Of a stretch of DNA of 64,000 nt, positions 27,496 to 37,205 are shown in pieces. The notes under the pieces were generated by a model. The model ran no database searches. It saw only the letters and a list, made by a program, of their open reading frames with translations, and was not told the DNA's origin. The translations under genes were made by a program, and so were the position numbers. The DNA lies in the NCBI GenBank assembly GCA_013141175.1, contig JABFRN010000001.1, positions 3,678,001 to 3,742,000 on the forward strand. The letters run 5' to 3'. Source of the DNA: Lysobacter sp. (GTDB lineage Bacteria > Pseudomonadota > Gammaproteobacteria > Xanthomonadales > Xanthomonadaceae). How positions within the stretch are numbered: position 1 is the stretch's first letter; each line of letters starts with the position of its first letter.

Positions 27496-27798
27496 ATGAC
27501 CAAGTCCGAACTGATCGAGATCCTGTCCCAGCGTCAGAGTCATCTGAAAGCCGACGACGTCGATCTTGCGGTCAAGTCGCTGCTGGAAATGATGGGTAGC
27601 TCGCTGGCCGAAGGCGAGCGGATCGAAATCCGCGGCTTCGGCAGCTTTTCCCTGCATTACCGCCCACCCCGCACGGGCCGCAACCCGAAGACGGGAGATG
27701 CCGTGGCGCTGCCCGGCAAGCACGTGCCGCATTTCAAGCCCGGCAAAGAGTTGCGTGACCGGGTCAGCGGCGTCATCCCACTGCCGTCGGAAGATTGA
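27496..27798 (+). CDS. ihfB: Integration host factor beta subunit
   Basis: A 100-residue HU/IHF-family DNA-bending protein. The family signature runs [21 protein letters not shown] (about 45-65), with the intercalating Pro region at NPKTGD. The location directly after rpsA is the conserved place of ihfB (himD). The ATG at 27496 is chosen over a start four codons upstream because MTKSELIE is the family start. Confidence 0.95.
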   Translation: MTKSELIEILSQRQSHLKADDVDLAVKSLLEMMGSSLAEGERIEIRGFGSFSLHYRPPRTGRNPKTGDAVALPGKHVPHFKPGKELRDRVSGVIPLPSED

Positions 27799-27971
27799 TC
27801 CCGACCAGGCAGTGATGCGGTTCGAGGCCTGCCATGGCCTTCTTCGGGCGCCGATCCGGGATGCTGCCGGCTTCCGTTGGCTTCGATCCATCGTCATCGA
27901 TCGTCTGGCGGCATACACTGGCGGCGTTTCAATTGCGATTTCCGTCCCACTTCGGCGAGCCCCCGCATCCC

Positions 27972-28262
27972 ATGCGTCCATTGCGCGCACTAGCTGCTTT
28001 CCTGTTCCTGATCGCTGGGGTCGTTCTGGGTGCCTTGAATCCGACGCCGGTGATGGTCGATCTGGGTCTGGTCCACCTGCGTGCCGGGCTGGGCGTGATT
28101 CTGCTGTGCGCGCTGCTGGTGGGCGTCCTGGTGGGCGGCCTGGCGATGACCGCATCGGTGGTCCTGCCGTTGCGCCGGGAATTGCGGCGCAGGCGGAAGA
28201 CCGAACCGGAGCGCGGCCAGACGGACGCGTCGACACCCGATTTCTCCTCACCGGAGCCCTGA
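27972..28262 (+). CDS. lapA: LapA-family (DUF1049) membrane protein
   Basis: A 96-residue protein with two membrane helices (about 5-25 and 40-65, GVILLCALLVGVLVGGLAMTASVV) and a charged C-terminal tail (RRELRRRRKTEPERG). This is the LPS assembly protein A pattern, and it sits one base upstream of lapB. The ATG at 27972 is the family start; the open frame continues upstream without support. It acts in the inner membrane as LapB's partner in LPS homeostasis. Confidence 0.88.
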   Translation: MRPLRALAAFLFLIAGVVLGALNPTPVMVDLGLVHLRAGLGVILLCALLVGVLVGGLAMTASVVLPLRRELRRRRKTEPERGQTDASTPDFSSPEP

Positions 28263-28263
28263 G

Positions 28264-29442
28264 ATGGCCTTTGTCTCCGAATGGTTCTGGTTCTTTCTGC
28301 TGATTCCGCTGGCAGCGGTGATCGGATGGGTGATCGGTCGACGCGGTGGTGAACGCCATAGCGACCATCAGGTCAGCAGGCTTTCGACCACCTACTTTCG
28401 CGGCCTCAATTACCTGCTCAACGAACAGCCCGACAAGGCGATCGAACTGTTCCTGCATGTCGCCGAACTGGACAAGGACACATTCGAGACTCAAGTCGCG
28501 CTTGGGCATCTGTTCCGCCGCCGTGGCGAAGTCGATCGCGCCATTCGCCTCCACCAGGGGCTGGTCCAGCGGCCCGATCTGAACGATCAGCAGAAAGTGC
28601 AGGCTTTGCTCGCACTGGGCGAGGACTACATGCGATCCGGGCTGCTCGATCGCGCCGAAACCGTGTTCAGCGATCTCGCCAAGCTCGACGACCGCGCGCC
28701 GCAGGCACTGCGTCATCTGATCGACATCTATCAAGCCGAGCGCGATTGGCAGCAGGCGATCGACAAGGCATCGCGCTTCGAAGCGGTGACCGGCGAGTCG
28801 ATGGGCAAGTTGATCGCGCAGTTCGAGTGCGAACTGGCCGAACGCCATCGCGCCGCCGGCGACAGCGATCAGGCGCGTGCGGCGATCGCGCGCGCCTATG
28901 CCGCCGATTCGAATGCCGTCCGTGCCGGCATGCTCGAAGGCAGGATCGAGTACGACGCCGCACATTATCCGGCGGCTATCCGTGCTTACGAGCGCGCCGC
29001 CCGTCACGATCCGGATTACCTGCCCGATATCCTGCCATCGCTGTCGGTCTGCTATGAGCGCGTCGGCGATCCCACTGGCGCACGCAACTTCTTCACCGAA
29101 ATGTGCGAGCACTACCGTGGCATCGCGCCGGTGCTGGCGTTGACACGACTGGTCGAAACGGGGGAGGGCATACATGCGGCCCGCGACTATCTGGCGTTGC
29201 AGCTGAAGGAACGTCCTTCTGTGCGGGGCGAGGCGGCATTGATCGACCTGAGTCTTGCCGACCACACCGACCCCATCGCAACCCTGCACGATCTCAAGCA
29301 TGTCACCGAACAACTGCTGGTCCGCAATCCCAGCTATCGGTGCAAGAGTTGCGGTTTCGGGGCCCGGAGTCATCACTGGCAATGCCCGAGCTGCAAAGCG
29401 TGGGGCACGGTGAAGCCGTTGCTCAACTACGCCGTGGTCTGA
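28264..29442 (+). CDS. lapB: LPS assembly protein B
   Basis: A 392-residue protein with an N-terminal membrane anchor (about 5-22), about nine TPR helical repeats (about 40-345), and a C-terminal rubredoxin-type metal knuckle C-x-x-C ... C-x-x-C (CKSCGFGARSHHWQCPSC, about 363-380). In E. coli LapB (YciM) recruits LpxC to the FtsH protease and so limits LPS synthesis. Its position leading into glycan genes fits a role in envelope polysaccharide balance. Confidence 0.95.
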   Translation: MAFVSEWFWFFLLIPLAAVIGWVIGRRGGERHSDHQVSRLSTTYFRGLNYLLNEQPDKAIELFLHVAELDKDTFETQVALGHLFRRRGEVDRAIRLHQGLVQRPDLNDQQKVQALLALGEDYMRSGLLDRAETVFSDLAKLDDRAPQALRHLIDIYQAERDWQQAIDKASRFEAVTGESMGKLIAQFECELAERHRAAGDSDQARAAIARAYAADSNAVRAGMLEGRIEYDAAHYPAAIRAYERAARHDPDYLPDILPSLSVCYERVGDPTGARNFFTEMCEHYRGIAPVLALTRLVETGEGIHAARDYLALQLKERPSVRGEAALIDLSLADHTDPIATLHDLKHVTEQLLVRNPSYRCKSCGFGARSHHWQCPSCKAWGTVKPLLNYAVV

Positions 29443-30459
29443 ATGGATCCGTTGTCGGCGGGTTTGATCGGCTGGTGCGCGCTGTTCGCGGCCATCGGTG
29501 CTGCGGGCACATGGATGGCACGTGCCTACGCCCTGCAGCGGCAGTTGGTCGATCAACCCGGCGAGCGTCGCAGTCATCGCGTCGCAACCCCTCGCGGCGG
29601 CGGCATCGCGATCGCGCTGGCGTTCCTGATCGCATTGGTGGCCATGATCCTGAGGGAGCCACGCGAGATCGTTCTGTTGGCATGCGCCGGTTTCGGCCTG
29701 CTGCTGGTCGCGGGCATTGGTTGGATGGACGACCATCGTCCGCTGTCGCCGTGGCTGCGGCTCACCGTGCATGCGGTTGCTGCGGGTTGGTTGGGTGTCG
29801 GCTTCTATCTGTCTGGTGCCAGCGGTGCTGTCGCGATCACGACATTCGCATCGGCACTGGTCTTGGTGAATATCTGGAATTTCATGGACGGCATCGATGG
29901 CCTCGCAGCGACGCAGGCGGTGCTGGCCGCTGCGGCCTTCGTTTTCCTGACAGGCAGTTTGCTTGCGATTCATCTCGGGTTGGCGTTGATCGCGTCAACC
30001 TTGGCGTTCCTGCCGTTCAATTTTCCCCGGGCCAGTATTTTTCTTGGGGATGTGGGCAGCGGGGCGTTGGGCTTTGCGTTGGCGCTGATGTTGGGAATGT
30101 CTCTGGATGCCATGCCGCTTCAGGCCTGGCCGCTGGTTTTCCTCCCACTGAGTGCGTTCCTGCTCGATGCCGGCCTCACCTTGTCCATGCGGATGTTGCG
30201 TGGAGAACGCTGGTGGATGCCGCACGTCGAACATGCGTATCAGCGCTGGGCACGCTGCACCGGCCGTCATCCGCCGGTGACAGCGGGATACGCGGTTTGG
30301 ACGTTGCTGATGTGTGTGGGCATGGTGCTGCTCTGGAAAAGAAATCCGAGAGGGATGGAGATGGTGGTTCTGGTGTGTCTGGCGATCGGATGTGGGTTCT
30401 GGTACGGATTGCGTCGTTACGCGACCGCGGATGACGTGAACAGGGAGACAGGCGCATGA
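29443..30459 (+). CDS. WecA/MraY-like undecaprenyl-phosphate sugar-1-phosphate transferase
   Basis: A 338-residue polytopic enzyme with about ten hydrophobic segments. The paired Asp motif GWMDDHRPL (D96-D97) and the NFMDGIDGLAA motif (D149, D152) are the Mg-binding signatures of the polyprenyl-phosphate N-acetylhexosamine-1-phosphate transferase family; a late loop PHVEHAYQRW stands in for the HIHH region. It begins immediately after the lapB stop with no gap and overlaps the next gene by 4 bases. It should start O-antigen or exopolysaccharide repeat units; the exact sugar is unknown. Confidence 0.88.
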   Translation: MDPLSAGLIGWCALFAAIGAAGTWMARAYALQRQLVDQPGERRSHRVATPRGGGIAIALAFLIALVAMILREPREIVLLACAGFGLLLVAGIGWMDDHRPLSPWLRLTVHAVAAGWLGVGFYLSGASGAVAITTFASALVLVNIWNFMDGIDGLAATQAVLAAAAFVFLTGSLLAIHLGLALIASTLAFLPFNFPRASIFLGDVGSGALGFALALMLGMSLDAMPLQAWPLVFLPLSAFLLDAGLTLSMRMLRGERWWMPHVEHAYQRWARCTGRHPPVTAGYAVWTLLMCVGMVLLWKRNPRGMEMVVLVCLAIGCGFWYGLRRYATADDVNRETGA

Positions 30460-32369
30460 GCAGCATGAAAGATCGCCTTGCCGGCGCATGGCCGCGGACC
30501 GCGATTGTCCTGCACGATCTGTGCATGGTCGCGCTGTGCTGGACGGGACTGGTGCAGTTCCGTTACGCGATGCAGGGTGCCGCCGTCCTGCCTTCGGTAT
30601 GGTCCACCGAAATGCTGCTGGTATTGGTGGCGCAAGGCCTGGTGTTCTGGCAGGTCGGTCTGTACCGCGGCGTGTGGCGGTTCGCCAGCGTCCCTGATCT
30701 CGTGAATATCCTCAAAGCGAGCATGTTCGGCCTGCTCGCCATTCTGTTGGTGCTTTTCATCTACAACCGGCTGGGCCAGGCGCCGCGCTCGGTGCTGGTG
30801 ATGTATCCGCTCGTGTTGACGCTCATGCTGGGCGCACCTCGCCTGTTGTATCGCTCATGGAAAGACCATGGACGGATCAACAGCGACAAGTCGGCAGTGC
30901 GGGTTCTGATTCTTGGTGCGGGACAAGCGGGCGAAGCCCTGGTTCGCGATCTGCGCCGCACCGGCGCCTACCAGCCGGTAGGCTTTCTCGACGATGCGAG
31001 CAAATTGCGCGGCAGTCATCTGCACGGGGTCCCGGTGTTGGGCCGGATCGACGATCTGATCCATATCGCCCCGGAAACCGCAGCGAAACTGCTGGTGATC
31101 GCGATGCCTTCGGTCGATGCGGAACGCATGCGCCGGGTGATCGAAGCCTGCGAACGTACCGGGCTGCCGTTCCGGATGGTGCCGCGTCTCAATGACATTC
31201 TCGAAGGACGTTCGCTGCCCGGCGAGCTCAAGGAAGTCGCGATCGAGGACCTGCTCGGCCGCGATCCGGTGGTGCCCGACTGGAAAGCGATGCGCGACTG
31301 GCTCGGCGGGCGCAGTGTGCTGGTCACGGGCGCGGGTGGCTCGATCGGCTCCGAACTCTGTCGCCAGTGCGCCCGACATGGCGCCAGCAAGATCGCATTG
31401 GTGGAGATCGACGAGCTCGCGTTGACCACGACCCAGATGCGGCTGCGACGCGATTTTCCGGGCATCGAACTGGCGCAGGTGCTGGGCGACTGCGGCGACC
31501 CTGCGGTCATGCGCCACGCGCTGGATCTGGTGAAGCCCGACGCAGTCTTCCATGCCGCCGCATATAAACAGGTGCCCTTGCTCGAGGCGCAATTGCGGGA
31601 GGCGGTACGCAACAACGTGCTGGCGACCGAAACGGTTGCTCGCGAGAGTGCCGCGGCAGGCGTCGGCACGTTCGTACTGATTTCCACCGACAAGGCCGTC
31701 GATCCGGTCAACGTGCTCGGCGCAACCAAGCGTCTGGCGGAGATGTTGTGCCAGTCGCTGGCGGACCCGAGGTCGACCCGGTTCGTCACCGTGCGTTTCG
31801 GCAATGTGCTCGATTCCGCCGGAAGCGTGGTGCCGCTGTTCCGCGAGCAGATCCGCAGCGGCGGCCCGGTGACGGTGACCGATGCCGAGGTCACGCGATT
31901 CTTCATGACCATTCCCGAAGCCTGCCAGTTGATCCTGCAGGCCTCCGCGATCGGCTCGCAGCAGGCGATCTACACGCTCGACATGGGCGAGCCTGTGTCG
32001 ATCCGTTTGCTCGCCGAACAGATGATCCGTCTGGCCGGCAAACAGCCGGGGCGCGACATCGCGATCGTCTACACGGGTCTGCGCCCGGGCGAAAAACTGC
32101 ACGAGACCCTGTTCCATGCGGACGAGCGCTATCGTCCGACCTCGCATCCGAAAATCCTGCAGGCGGCGCCCCGGCAGGTGCCTGTCGACGTCATTGCCGC
32201 GTCGCTCGTACGCATGCGCGAAGCGAGCATCCGCTACGATCTGGACGCGCTGGCGACCATGCTGCGCGAGGCGGTGCCCGAGTTCGTGCCCGCAGCGGCG
32301 GGCGGCGATACCCATGCGCACGCAGCGACGGTGGTAGCATTTCCGGCCCGTAACGCGCGTAGAACCTGA
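30456..32369 (+). CDS. Membrane-bound UDP-sugar 4,6-dehydratase (WbpM/CapD/PglF type)
   Basis: A 637-residue protein. Four N-terminal membrane helices (about 15-130) are followed by a CoA-binding-like Rossmann segment ([20 protein letters not shown]) and an extended SDR catalytic domain with NAD motif [13 protein letters not shown] (about 288-300), [12 protein letters not shown] and [17 protein letters not shown]. These enzymes make 4-keto-6-deoxy nucleotide sugars at the membrane. The SDR Tyr is replaced, as in this subfamily, here by Leu (see findings). The ATG overlaps the WecA-like stop; galU follows with a 1-base overlap. Confidence 0.92.
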   Translation: MSSMKDRLAGAWPRTAIVLHDLCMVALCWTGLVQFRYAMQGAAVLPSVWSTEMLLVLVAQGLVFWQVGLYRGVWRFASVPDLVNILKASMFGLLAILLVLFIYNRLGQAPRSVLVMYPLVLTLMLGAPRLLYRSWKDHGRINSDKSAVRVLILGAGQAGEALVRDLRRTGAYQPVGFLDDASKLRGSHLHGVPVLGRIDDLIHIAPETAAKLLVIAMPSVDAERMRRVIEACERTGLPFRMVPRLNDILEGRSLPGELKEVAIEDLLGRDPVVPDWKAMRDWLGGRSVLVTGAGGSIGSELCRQCARHGASKIALVEIDELALTTTQMRLRRDFPGIELAQVLGDCGDPAVMRHALDLVKPDAVFHAAAYKQVPLLEAQLREAVRNNVLATETVARESAAAGVGTFVLISTDKAVDPVNVLGATKRLAEMLCQSLADPRSTRFVTVRFGNVLDSAGSVVPLFREQIRSGGPVTVTDAEVTRFFMTIPEACQLILQASAIGSQQAIYTLDMGEPVSIRLLAEQMIRLAGKQPGRDIAIVYTGLRPGEKLHETLFHADERYRPTSHPKILQAAPRQVPVDVIAASLVRMREASIRYDLDALATMLREAVPEFVPAAAGGDTHAHAATVVAFPARNARRT

Positions 32370-33283
32370 TGTCTTCGAACAGTTCCGCTCCCCGTATCCG
32401 CAAGGCGGTTTTCCCGGTTGCCGGGCTCGGTACGCGTTTCCTGCCGGCGACCAAGACGGTGCCGAAGGAAATGCTGCCGATCGTCGACAAACCGTTGATC
32501 CAGTACGCGGTGGACGAGGCGGTCGAGGCCGGTTGCGACACCCTGATCTTCGTGACCAACCGCTACAAGCATGCGGTCGCGGATTATTTCGACAAGGCGT
32601 ACGAGCTCGAACAGAAGCTGGAAAAATCAGGCAAATACGAACAGCTCGATCTGATCCGGAATATCCTGCCGCCGCATGTGCGCGCGGTATTCGTGACCCA
32701 GGCCGAAGCCCTCGGGCTGGGGCATGCGGTGCTCTGCGCCAAGGCCATCGTCGGCGACGAACCTTTCGCGGTGCTGCTGCCGGACGACCTGATCTGGAAC
32801 CGTGGCGACGGCGCGTTGAAACAGATGGCGGATGCGGCCGAAGCCACTGGCGCCAGTGTGATCGCGGTCCAGGACGTGCCGCGCGAACAGACCGGCAGCT
32901 ACGGTATCGTCGCGACCGACGCGTTCTCGGGACGTTCGGCACGGATCCGCGCCATCGTCGAAAAGCCCAGGCCCGAGGTGGCGCCGAGCAATCTTGCCGT
33001 GGTCGGCCGGTATGTCCTCGACGGCCGGATCTTCGACCTGCTCGAACGGACAACGCCCGGTGCAGGCGGCGAGATCCAGCTGACCGACGCGATCGCAACT
33101 CTGCTCGCCGAGAAGCCCGTGCATGCCTACCGGTTCCAGGGCACGCGCTTCGACTGCGGCACCCATCTCGGGCTCATCGAAGCGACGATCCGCTATGCAC
33201 TGGATCACGAGACGCTCAGCGACGCCGCTCGCGGCATGATGAAGAACGCACTCAGCGAACTCGGTGTGGTCGATCTCGACTGA
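32369..33283 (+). CDS. galU: UTP-glucose-1-phosphate uridylyltransferase
   Basis: A 304-residue nucleotidyltransferase forming UDP-glucose from UTP and glucose-1-phosphate. Motifs: [22 protein letters not shown] (about 9-30) for nucleotide binding, [13 protein letters not shown], and [11 protein letters not shown] near the C-terminus. The start overlaps the upstream stop (TGATG). It ends a five-gene string lapA-lapB-wecA-like-dehydratase-galU that supplies envelope polysaccharide. Confidence 0.95.
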   Translation: MSSNSSAPRIRKAVFPVAGLGTRFLPATKTVPKEMLPIVDKPLIQYAVDEAVEAGCDTLIFVTNRYKHAVADYFDKAYELEQKLEKSGKYEQLDLIRNILPPHVRAVFVTQAEALGLGHAVLCAKAIVGDEPFAVLLPDDLIWNRGDGALKQMADAAEATGASVIAVQDVPREQTGSYGIVATDAFSGRSARIRAIVEKPRPEVAPSNLAVVGRYVLDGRIFDLLERTTPGAGGEIQLTDAIATLLAEKPVHAYRFQGTRFDCGTHLGLIEATIRYALDHETLSDAARGMMKNALSELGVVDLD

Positions 33284-33404
33284 ACCGGTTGATGCCGTCG
33301 CGGTGTCCGCCCAATTGGCGGCTGTTGCCGCTTCCGACATGGCCTTCAACGCATTGATTCGACGCACGCGTTCGGCCAAACGTGCGCTAACGCCTGCATC
33401 GGTC

Positions 33405-33440
33405 GTAAAAAAGAAACGGGGCGCGTGATCGCACCCCGTT
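33405..33440 (-). terminator. Rho-independent terminator of the beta-oxidation operon
   Basis: On the minus strand AACGGGG ... CCCCGTT (33440-33415) is followed by TTTCTTTTTTAC (to 33405). It lies 30 bases after the thiolase stop: a strong stem plus U-tract, the clearest intrinsic terminator in the window. Confidence 0.88.
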
Positions 33441-33471
33441 CTGAATCGCGGAAACGTGGCCGGGCGCAGGA

Positions 33472-34677
33472 TCAGAGCGCTTCAAAGATCCCTGCCGCGC
33501 CCATGCCGGTGCCGATGCACATCGTCACCATGCCGTATTTCTGCTGGCGGCGACGCATGCCGTGCACGATCGTCGCGGTGCGGATCGCACCGGTCGCGCC
33601 GAGCGGGTGTCCCAGTGCGATCGCGCCGCCGAGCGGATTGACCTTGCCCGGGTCGAGCTCGCAGGTGCGGATGACCGCCAGTGCCTGCGCAGCGAAGGCT
33701 TCGTTGAGCTCGATCCAGTCCAACTGATCCTTGCTCAGACCCGCCTGCTTGAGCGCTTTCGGAATCGCGGCGATCGGGCCGATGCCCATCACTTCCGGGC
33801 GCACGCCCGCGACCGAGAAGCTGACGAAACGGGCCAGCGGGGTAAGGCCGTAGTCCTTGATCGCCTGTTCCGAAGCCAACAACACCGCGCCGGCGCCGTC
33901 GCTCATCTGCGAACTGTTGCCGGCGGTGACCGTGCCGCCGAACTGGCCATTGCGGAACACCGGCTTGAGCTTGGTCAGGCCTTCGATCGACGAATCCGGT
34001 CGCGGGCCTTCATCGTTTTCGATCAGCGCCTTCTTCAGGTGCACGGCATTGCCGGCGAGATCCGGGATACGCGAGACCACTTCGTACGGCGATATTTCGC
34101 TGCGGAACTCACCGGCCTGGATTGCGGCCATGGCCTTCTGGTGCGAGGCGAGGGCGAAGGCGTCCTGGTCTTCGCGCGAGACCTTCCACTCCTCGGCGAC
34201 CTTCTCGGCGGTGATGCCCATGCCATAGGCGATGGCGATGTGATCGTTGTCGAACACGCTCGGCGCCATCGCGATCTTGTTGCCCATCATCGGTACCATC
34301 GACATCGATTCGGTGCCGCCGGCGAGCATCAGGTCGGCGTTGCCGAGGCGGATCTGGTCGGCAGCCATCGCCACCGCCTGCAGGCCCGACGAGCAGAAAC
34401 GGTTGATGGTCTGCGCAGCGATGGTGTTCGGCAGGCCGGCCAACAGCAGGCCGATACGCGCCACGTTCATGCCTTGCTCGCCCTCGGGCATCGCGCAGCC
34501 GATGATGGCGTCGTCGATGCGGGCAAGGTCGATGCTTGGCGCCTGGGCGACGACGCTGCGCAGCACGTGCGCCAGCATGTCGTCGGGACGGGTGTTGCGG
34601 AAAACGCCTTTGGGAGCCTTGCCGACCGGCGTGCGGGTGGCGGCGACGATGTAGGCGTCCTGGATTTGCTTGCTCAT
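33472..34677 (-). CDS. fadA: Acetyl-CoA C-acyltransferase (3-ketoacyl-CoA thiolase)
   Basis: A 401-residue thiolase that cleaves 3-ketoacyl-CoA with CoA in beta-oxidation. Catalytic residues are visible: Cys95 (NRFCSSGLQ), His357 (ALGHPLGATGA) and Cys387 (CIGTGMGAAGIFE). The last gene of the regulator-fadB-fadA operon, 90 bases after the fused enzyme, followed by an intrinsic terminator. Named FadA by operon partner; FadI is the close alternative. Confidence 0.93.
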   Translation of the reverse strand: MSKQIQDAYIVAATRTPVGKAPKGVFRNTRPDDMLAHVLRSVVAQAPSIDLARIDDAIIGCAMPEGEQGMNVARIGLLLAGLPNTIAAQTINRFCSSGLQAVAMAADQIRLGNADLMLAGGTESMSMVPMMGNKIAMAPSVFDNDHIAIAYGMGITAEKVAEEWKVSREDQDAFALASHQKAMAAIQAGEFRSEISPYEVVSRIPDLAGNAVHLKKALIENDEGPRPDSSIEGLTKLKPVFRNGQFGGTVTAGNSSQMSDGAGAVLLASEQAIKDYGLTPLARFVSFSVAGVRPEVMGIGPIAAIPKALKQAGLSKDQLDWIELNEAFAAQALAVIRTCELDPGKVNPLGGAIALGHPLGATGAIRTATIVHGMRRRQQKYGMVTMCIGTGMGAAGIFEAL

Positions 34678-34722
34678 GGATTGACTCCGGATTCGAGATT
34701 CGTGTTGAAAGGATTCGGCGGA

Positions 34723-34753
34723 GATCCGGGCTGCATGTCTGCGAGCCCGGATC
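34723..34753 (-). repeat. Intercistronic stem-loop between fadB-like gene and thiolase
   Basis: GATCCGGGCT and AGCCCGGATC, perfect 10-base arms around an 11-base loop, inside the 90-base spacer. It is probably an mRNA-stabilising or attenuating structure, as no T-tract follows. Confidence 0.5.
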
Positions 34754-34767
34754 GTCTACTTCGAATC

Positions 34768-37140
34768 TCAGTTCCTCAAAGGTTTGCCTGTTTCAAGCAT
34801 GTGCTTGATCCGGGCCTGGGTCTTCGGCATCTGCGCCAATGCGACGAAATGCTCGCGTTCCAGGCGGATCAGCCACTCTTCGTCCACCAGCGCGCCACGA
34901 TCCACGTTGCCGCCGCACATCACCGTGGCGATGCGGGTGGCGATTTCGGCGTCGTGCGGCGAAATGAAGCGGCCTTCCAGCATGTTCGCCAGCATCATCT
35001 TGAAGGTGGCGATACCGACATCACCTGCGACCTGGATACGGCGTGCGGGCATCGGCGGTCGGTAGCCGGATTCGGCCAACGAAAGCGCCTGCTGTTTGGC
35101 GATATGCAGCAGTTCGTAGGCATTGAAGGCGACCACGTCGTCCTTGCGCAGCAGGCCCATTTCCTTCGCTTCGACCGCCGAGGCCGACACCTTGGCCATC
35201 GCCACATTCTCGAACAGCGGCTTGAGTTGGGCGAACACGTCGCCGCCCGGCCCCGCCGCCTGCGAAGCGCGGACCGCGAACTCCTTCAGACCGCCACCGG
35301 CCGGCAGCAGACCGACGCCGGCTTCCACCAGGCCGATATAGCTTTCGAGATGGGCTACGGTACGGGCGGTATGCATCTGGAACTCGCAGCCGCCGCCAAG
35401 GGCGAGGCCGCGCACCGCGCCGATCACCGGCACCAGCGAATACTTGATCCGCTGGCTGGTGGCCTGGAAGTTGGCGACCATCGCCTCGAAGCCTTTCACG
35501 TCGCCGGCCTGGAGCAGACCGAGCGCGCCGGAGAGATCGGCACCGGCCGAGAACGGCTCTTTCGGCTGCCAGATCACCATGCCGCGGAAATCGCGTTCGG
35601 CGATCGCGATGGCTTCCTGCAGGCCGTTGAGCACATGGTCGTTGACCGTGTGCATCTTGGTCTTGAACGAGGCCACGGCCACGCCGTCGCCGTCGTGCCA
35701 CAGGCGCACGCCGTCGTTTTCGTACACGGTTTCGCCGGGCGCGAAGCGCTCGCCCAGCAGCGGATCGGGGAAACGCTGGCGCTTGTACACCGCCAGTGCC
35801 GAACGCGGCAGATTGGCCGATTTCGCCGGGCTGAAGCTGCCGTCGGCGGCATGCACGCCATCGCGGCCGTCCAGCACCCATGCCGGGAGCGGGGCGTCAC
35901 TCATCGCCTTGCCGGCAGCGATGTCATCGGCGATCCACTGCGCCACCTGCTTCCAGCCGGCGGCCTGCCAGGTCTCGAACGGACCGAGCGCCCAGCCGTA
36001 GCCCCAGCGGATGGCCAGATCCACGTCGCGCGCGGTGTCGGCGATATCGGCCAAATGGTAGGCGCTGTAGTGGAACAAGTCGCGGAACATGGCCCACAGG
36101 AACTGCGCCTGCGGGTGCGCGCTCTCGCGCAATTTGGCGAACTTGTCCGCCGGGTTCTTGATCTTCAGGATTTCGACCACTTCAGGCGCCGCGCCGCGGT
36201 CCGAGGCGCGATAGTCCTGCTTTTCCAGATCGAGGACCACGATGTCCTTGCCGACTTTGCGGAAGATGCCGGCGCCGGTCTTCTGGCCCAGCGTGCCCTT
36301 CGAGATCAGCGCACCCAGCCAGGCGGGCGCGTTGAAGTATTTGTGCCACGGGTCGTCCGGCAGGGTGTCGGCCATCGTCTTGATGACGTGTGCCATGGTG
36401 TCCAGACCGACCACATCGGAGGTGCGGTAAGTCGCCGATTTCGGGCGACCGGCCAGCGGGCCGGTCAGGCCGTCGACTTCGTCGAAGCCGAGCTTGAACG
36501 CATGGGTGTGGTGGATCGTGGCCAGAATCGAGAACACGCCGATACGGTTGCCGATGAAATTCGGGGTGTCCTTGGCGTAGACCACGCCTTTGCCGAGCGT
36601 GGTGGTGAGGAAGGTTTCGAGACCTTCCAGCACCGCCGGCTCGGTGGTCCTGGCCGGAATGAGTTCCGCCAGATGCATGTAACGCGGCGGGTTGAAGAAG
36701 TGCACGCCGCAGAAACGATGACGAAGTTCTTCCGGAAGAACTTCCGACAACTTGTTGATTCCCAAGCCGGAAGTGTTGCTGGCGAGGATCGCGCTGGGGG
36801 AGACGAAGGGGGCGATCTTCTTGTACAGATCCTGCTTCCAGTCCATCCGCTCGGCGATCGCTTCGATGATCAGGTCACAGCCGCGCAGGTGCTCCAGCCC
36901 GGTGTCGTAGTTGCCCGGAGTGATCGCTTCGGCCAACGACTTGCTGGCCAGCGGCGCCGGCGAGAGCTTGCCGAGGTTGGCGAGAGCCTTGAGCACCACG
37001 CCGTTGGGGTCGCCTTCTTTCGCGGCGAGATCGAACAGCACCGTATCGACGCCGGCGTTGGTCAGGTGGGCGGCGATCTGCGCACCCATGACACCGGCCC
37101 CGAGGACCGCGGCACGCCGTACAAGCGGTTTCTGAGACAT
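34768..37140 (-). CDS. fadB: 3-hydroxyacyl-CoA dehydrogenase / enoyl-CoA hydratase fusion
   Basis: A 790-residue bifunctional beta-oxidation enzyme. The NAD-binding dehydrogenase domain comes first (GAGVMGAQIAAHLTNAG at about 14-30; the catalytic His region GVHFFNPP), followed by its C-terminal dimer domain, then a crotonase domain (about 470-700: FSAGADLSG, GAVRGLALGGGCEF). E. coli FadB has the opposite domain order, so this is the FadN-like type and the symbol is functional only. AGGA lies 8 bases before the ATG. It follows the regulator gene after 65 bases. Confidence 0.9.
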   Translation of the reverse strand: MSQKPLVRRAAVLGAGVMGAQIAAHLTNAGVDTVLFDLAAKEGDPNGVVLKALANLGKLSPAPLASKSLAEAITPGNYDTGLEHLRGCDLIIEAIAERMDWKQDLYKKIAPFVSPSAILASNTSGLGINKLSEVLPEELRHRFCGVHFFNPPRYMHLAELIPARTTEPAVLEGLETFLTTTLGKGVVYAKDTPNFIGNRIGVFSILATIHHTHAFKLGFDEVDGLTGPLAGRPKSATYRTSDVVGLDTMAHVIKTMADTLPDDPWHKYFNAPAWLGALISKGTLGQKTGAGIFRKVGKDIVVLDLEKQDYRASDRGAAPEVVEILKIKNPADKFAKLRESAHPQAQFLWAMFRDLFHYSAYHLADIADTARDVDLAIRWGYGWALGPFETWQAAGWKQVAQWIADDIAAGKAMSDAPLPAWVLDGRDGVHAADGSFSPAKSANLPRSALAVYKRQRFPDPLLGERFAPGETVYENDGVRLWHDGDGVAVASFKTKMHTVNDHVLNGLQEAIAIAERDFRGMVIWQPKEPFSAGADLSGALGLLQAGDVKGFEAMVANFQATSQRIKYSLVPVIGAVRGLALGGGCEFQMHTARTVAHLESYIGLVEAGVGLLPAGGGLKEFAVRASQAAGPGGDVFAQLKPLFENVAMAKVSASAVEAKEMGLLRKDDVVAFNAYELLHIAKQQALSLAESGYRPPMPARRIQVAGDVGIATFKMMLANMLEGRFISPHDAEIATRIATVMCGGNVDRGALVDEEWLIRLEREHFVALAQMPKTQARIKHMLETGKPLRN

Positions 37141-37205
37141 GTTCTATATCCTGTTGATTACGTTTGGGTTTTTAATGAAATAAAGCTGGACGAATGATGT
37201 GCCCG

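Noticed and set aside
25726-29973. A 1415-codon open frame on the minus strand
   Set aside because: It is antisense to rpsA, ihfB, lapAB and part of the transferase gene; His/Gln/Asp-rich composition is the usual shadow of GC-rich genes.
33562-37197. A 1211-codon open frame on the plus strand
   Set aside because: Antisense to the thiolase and the fused beta-oxidation enzyme, with shadow-type composition and no domain.
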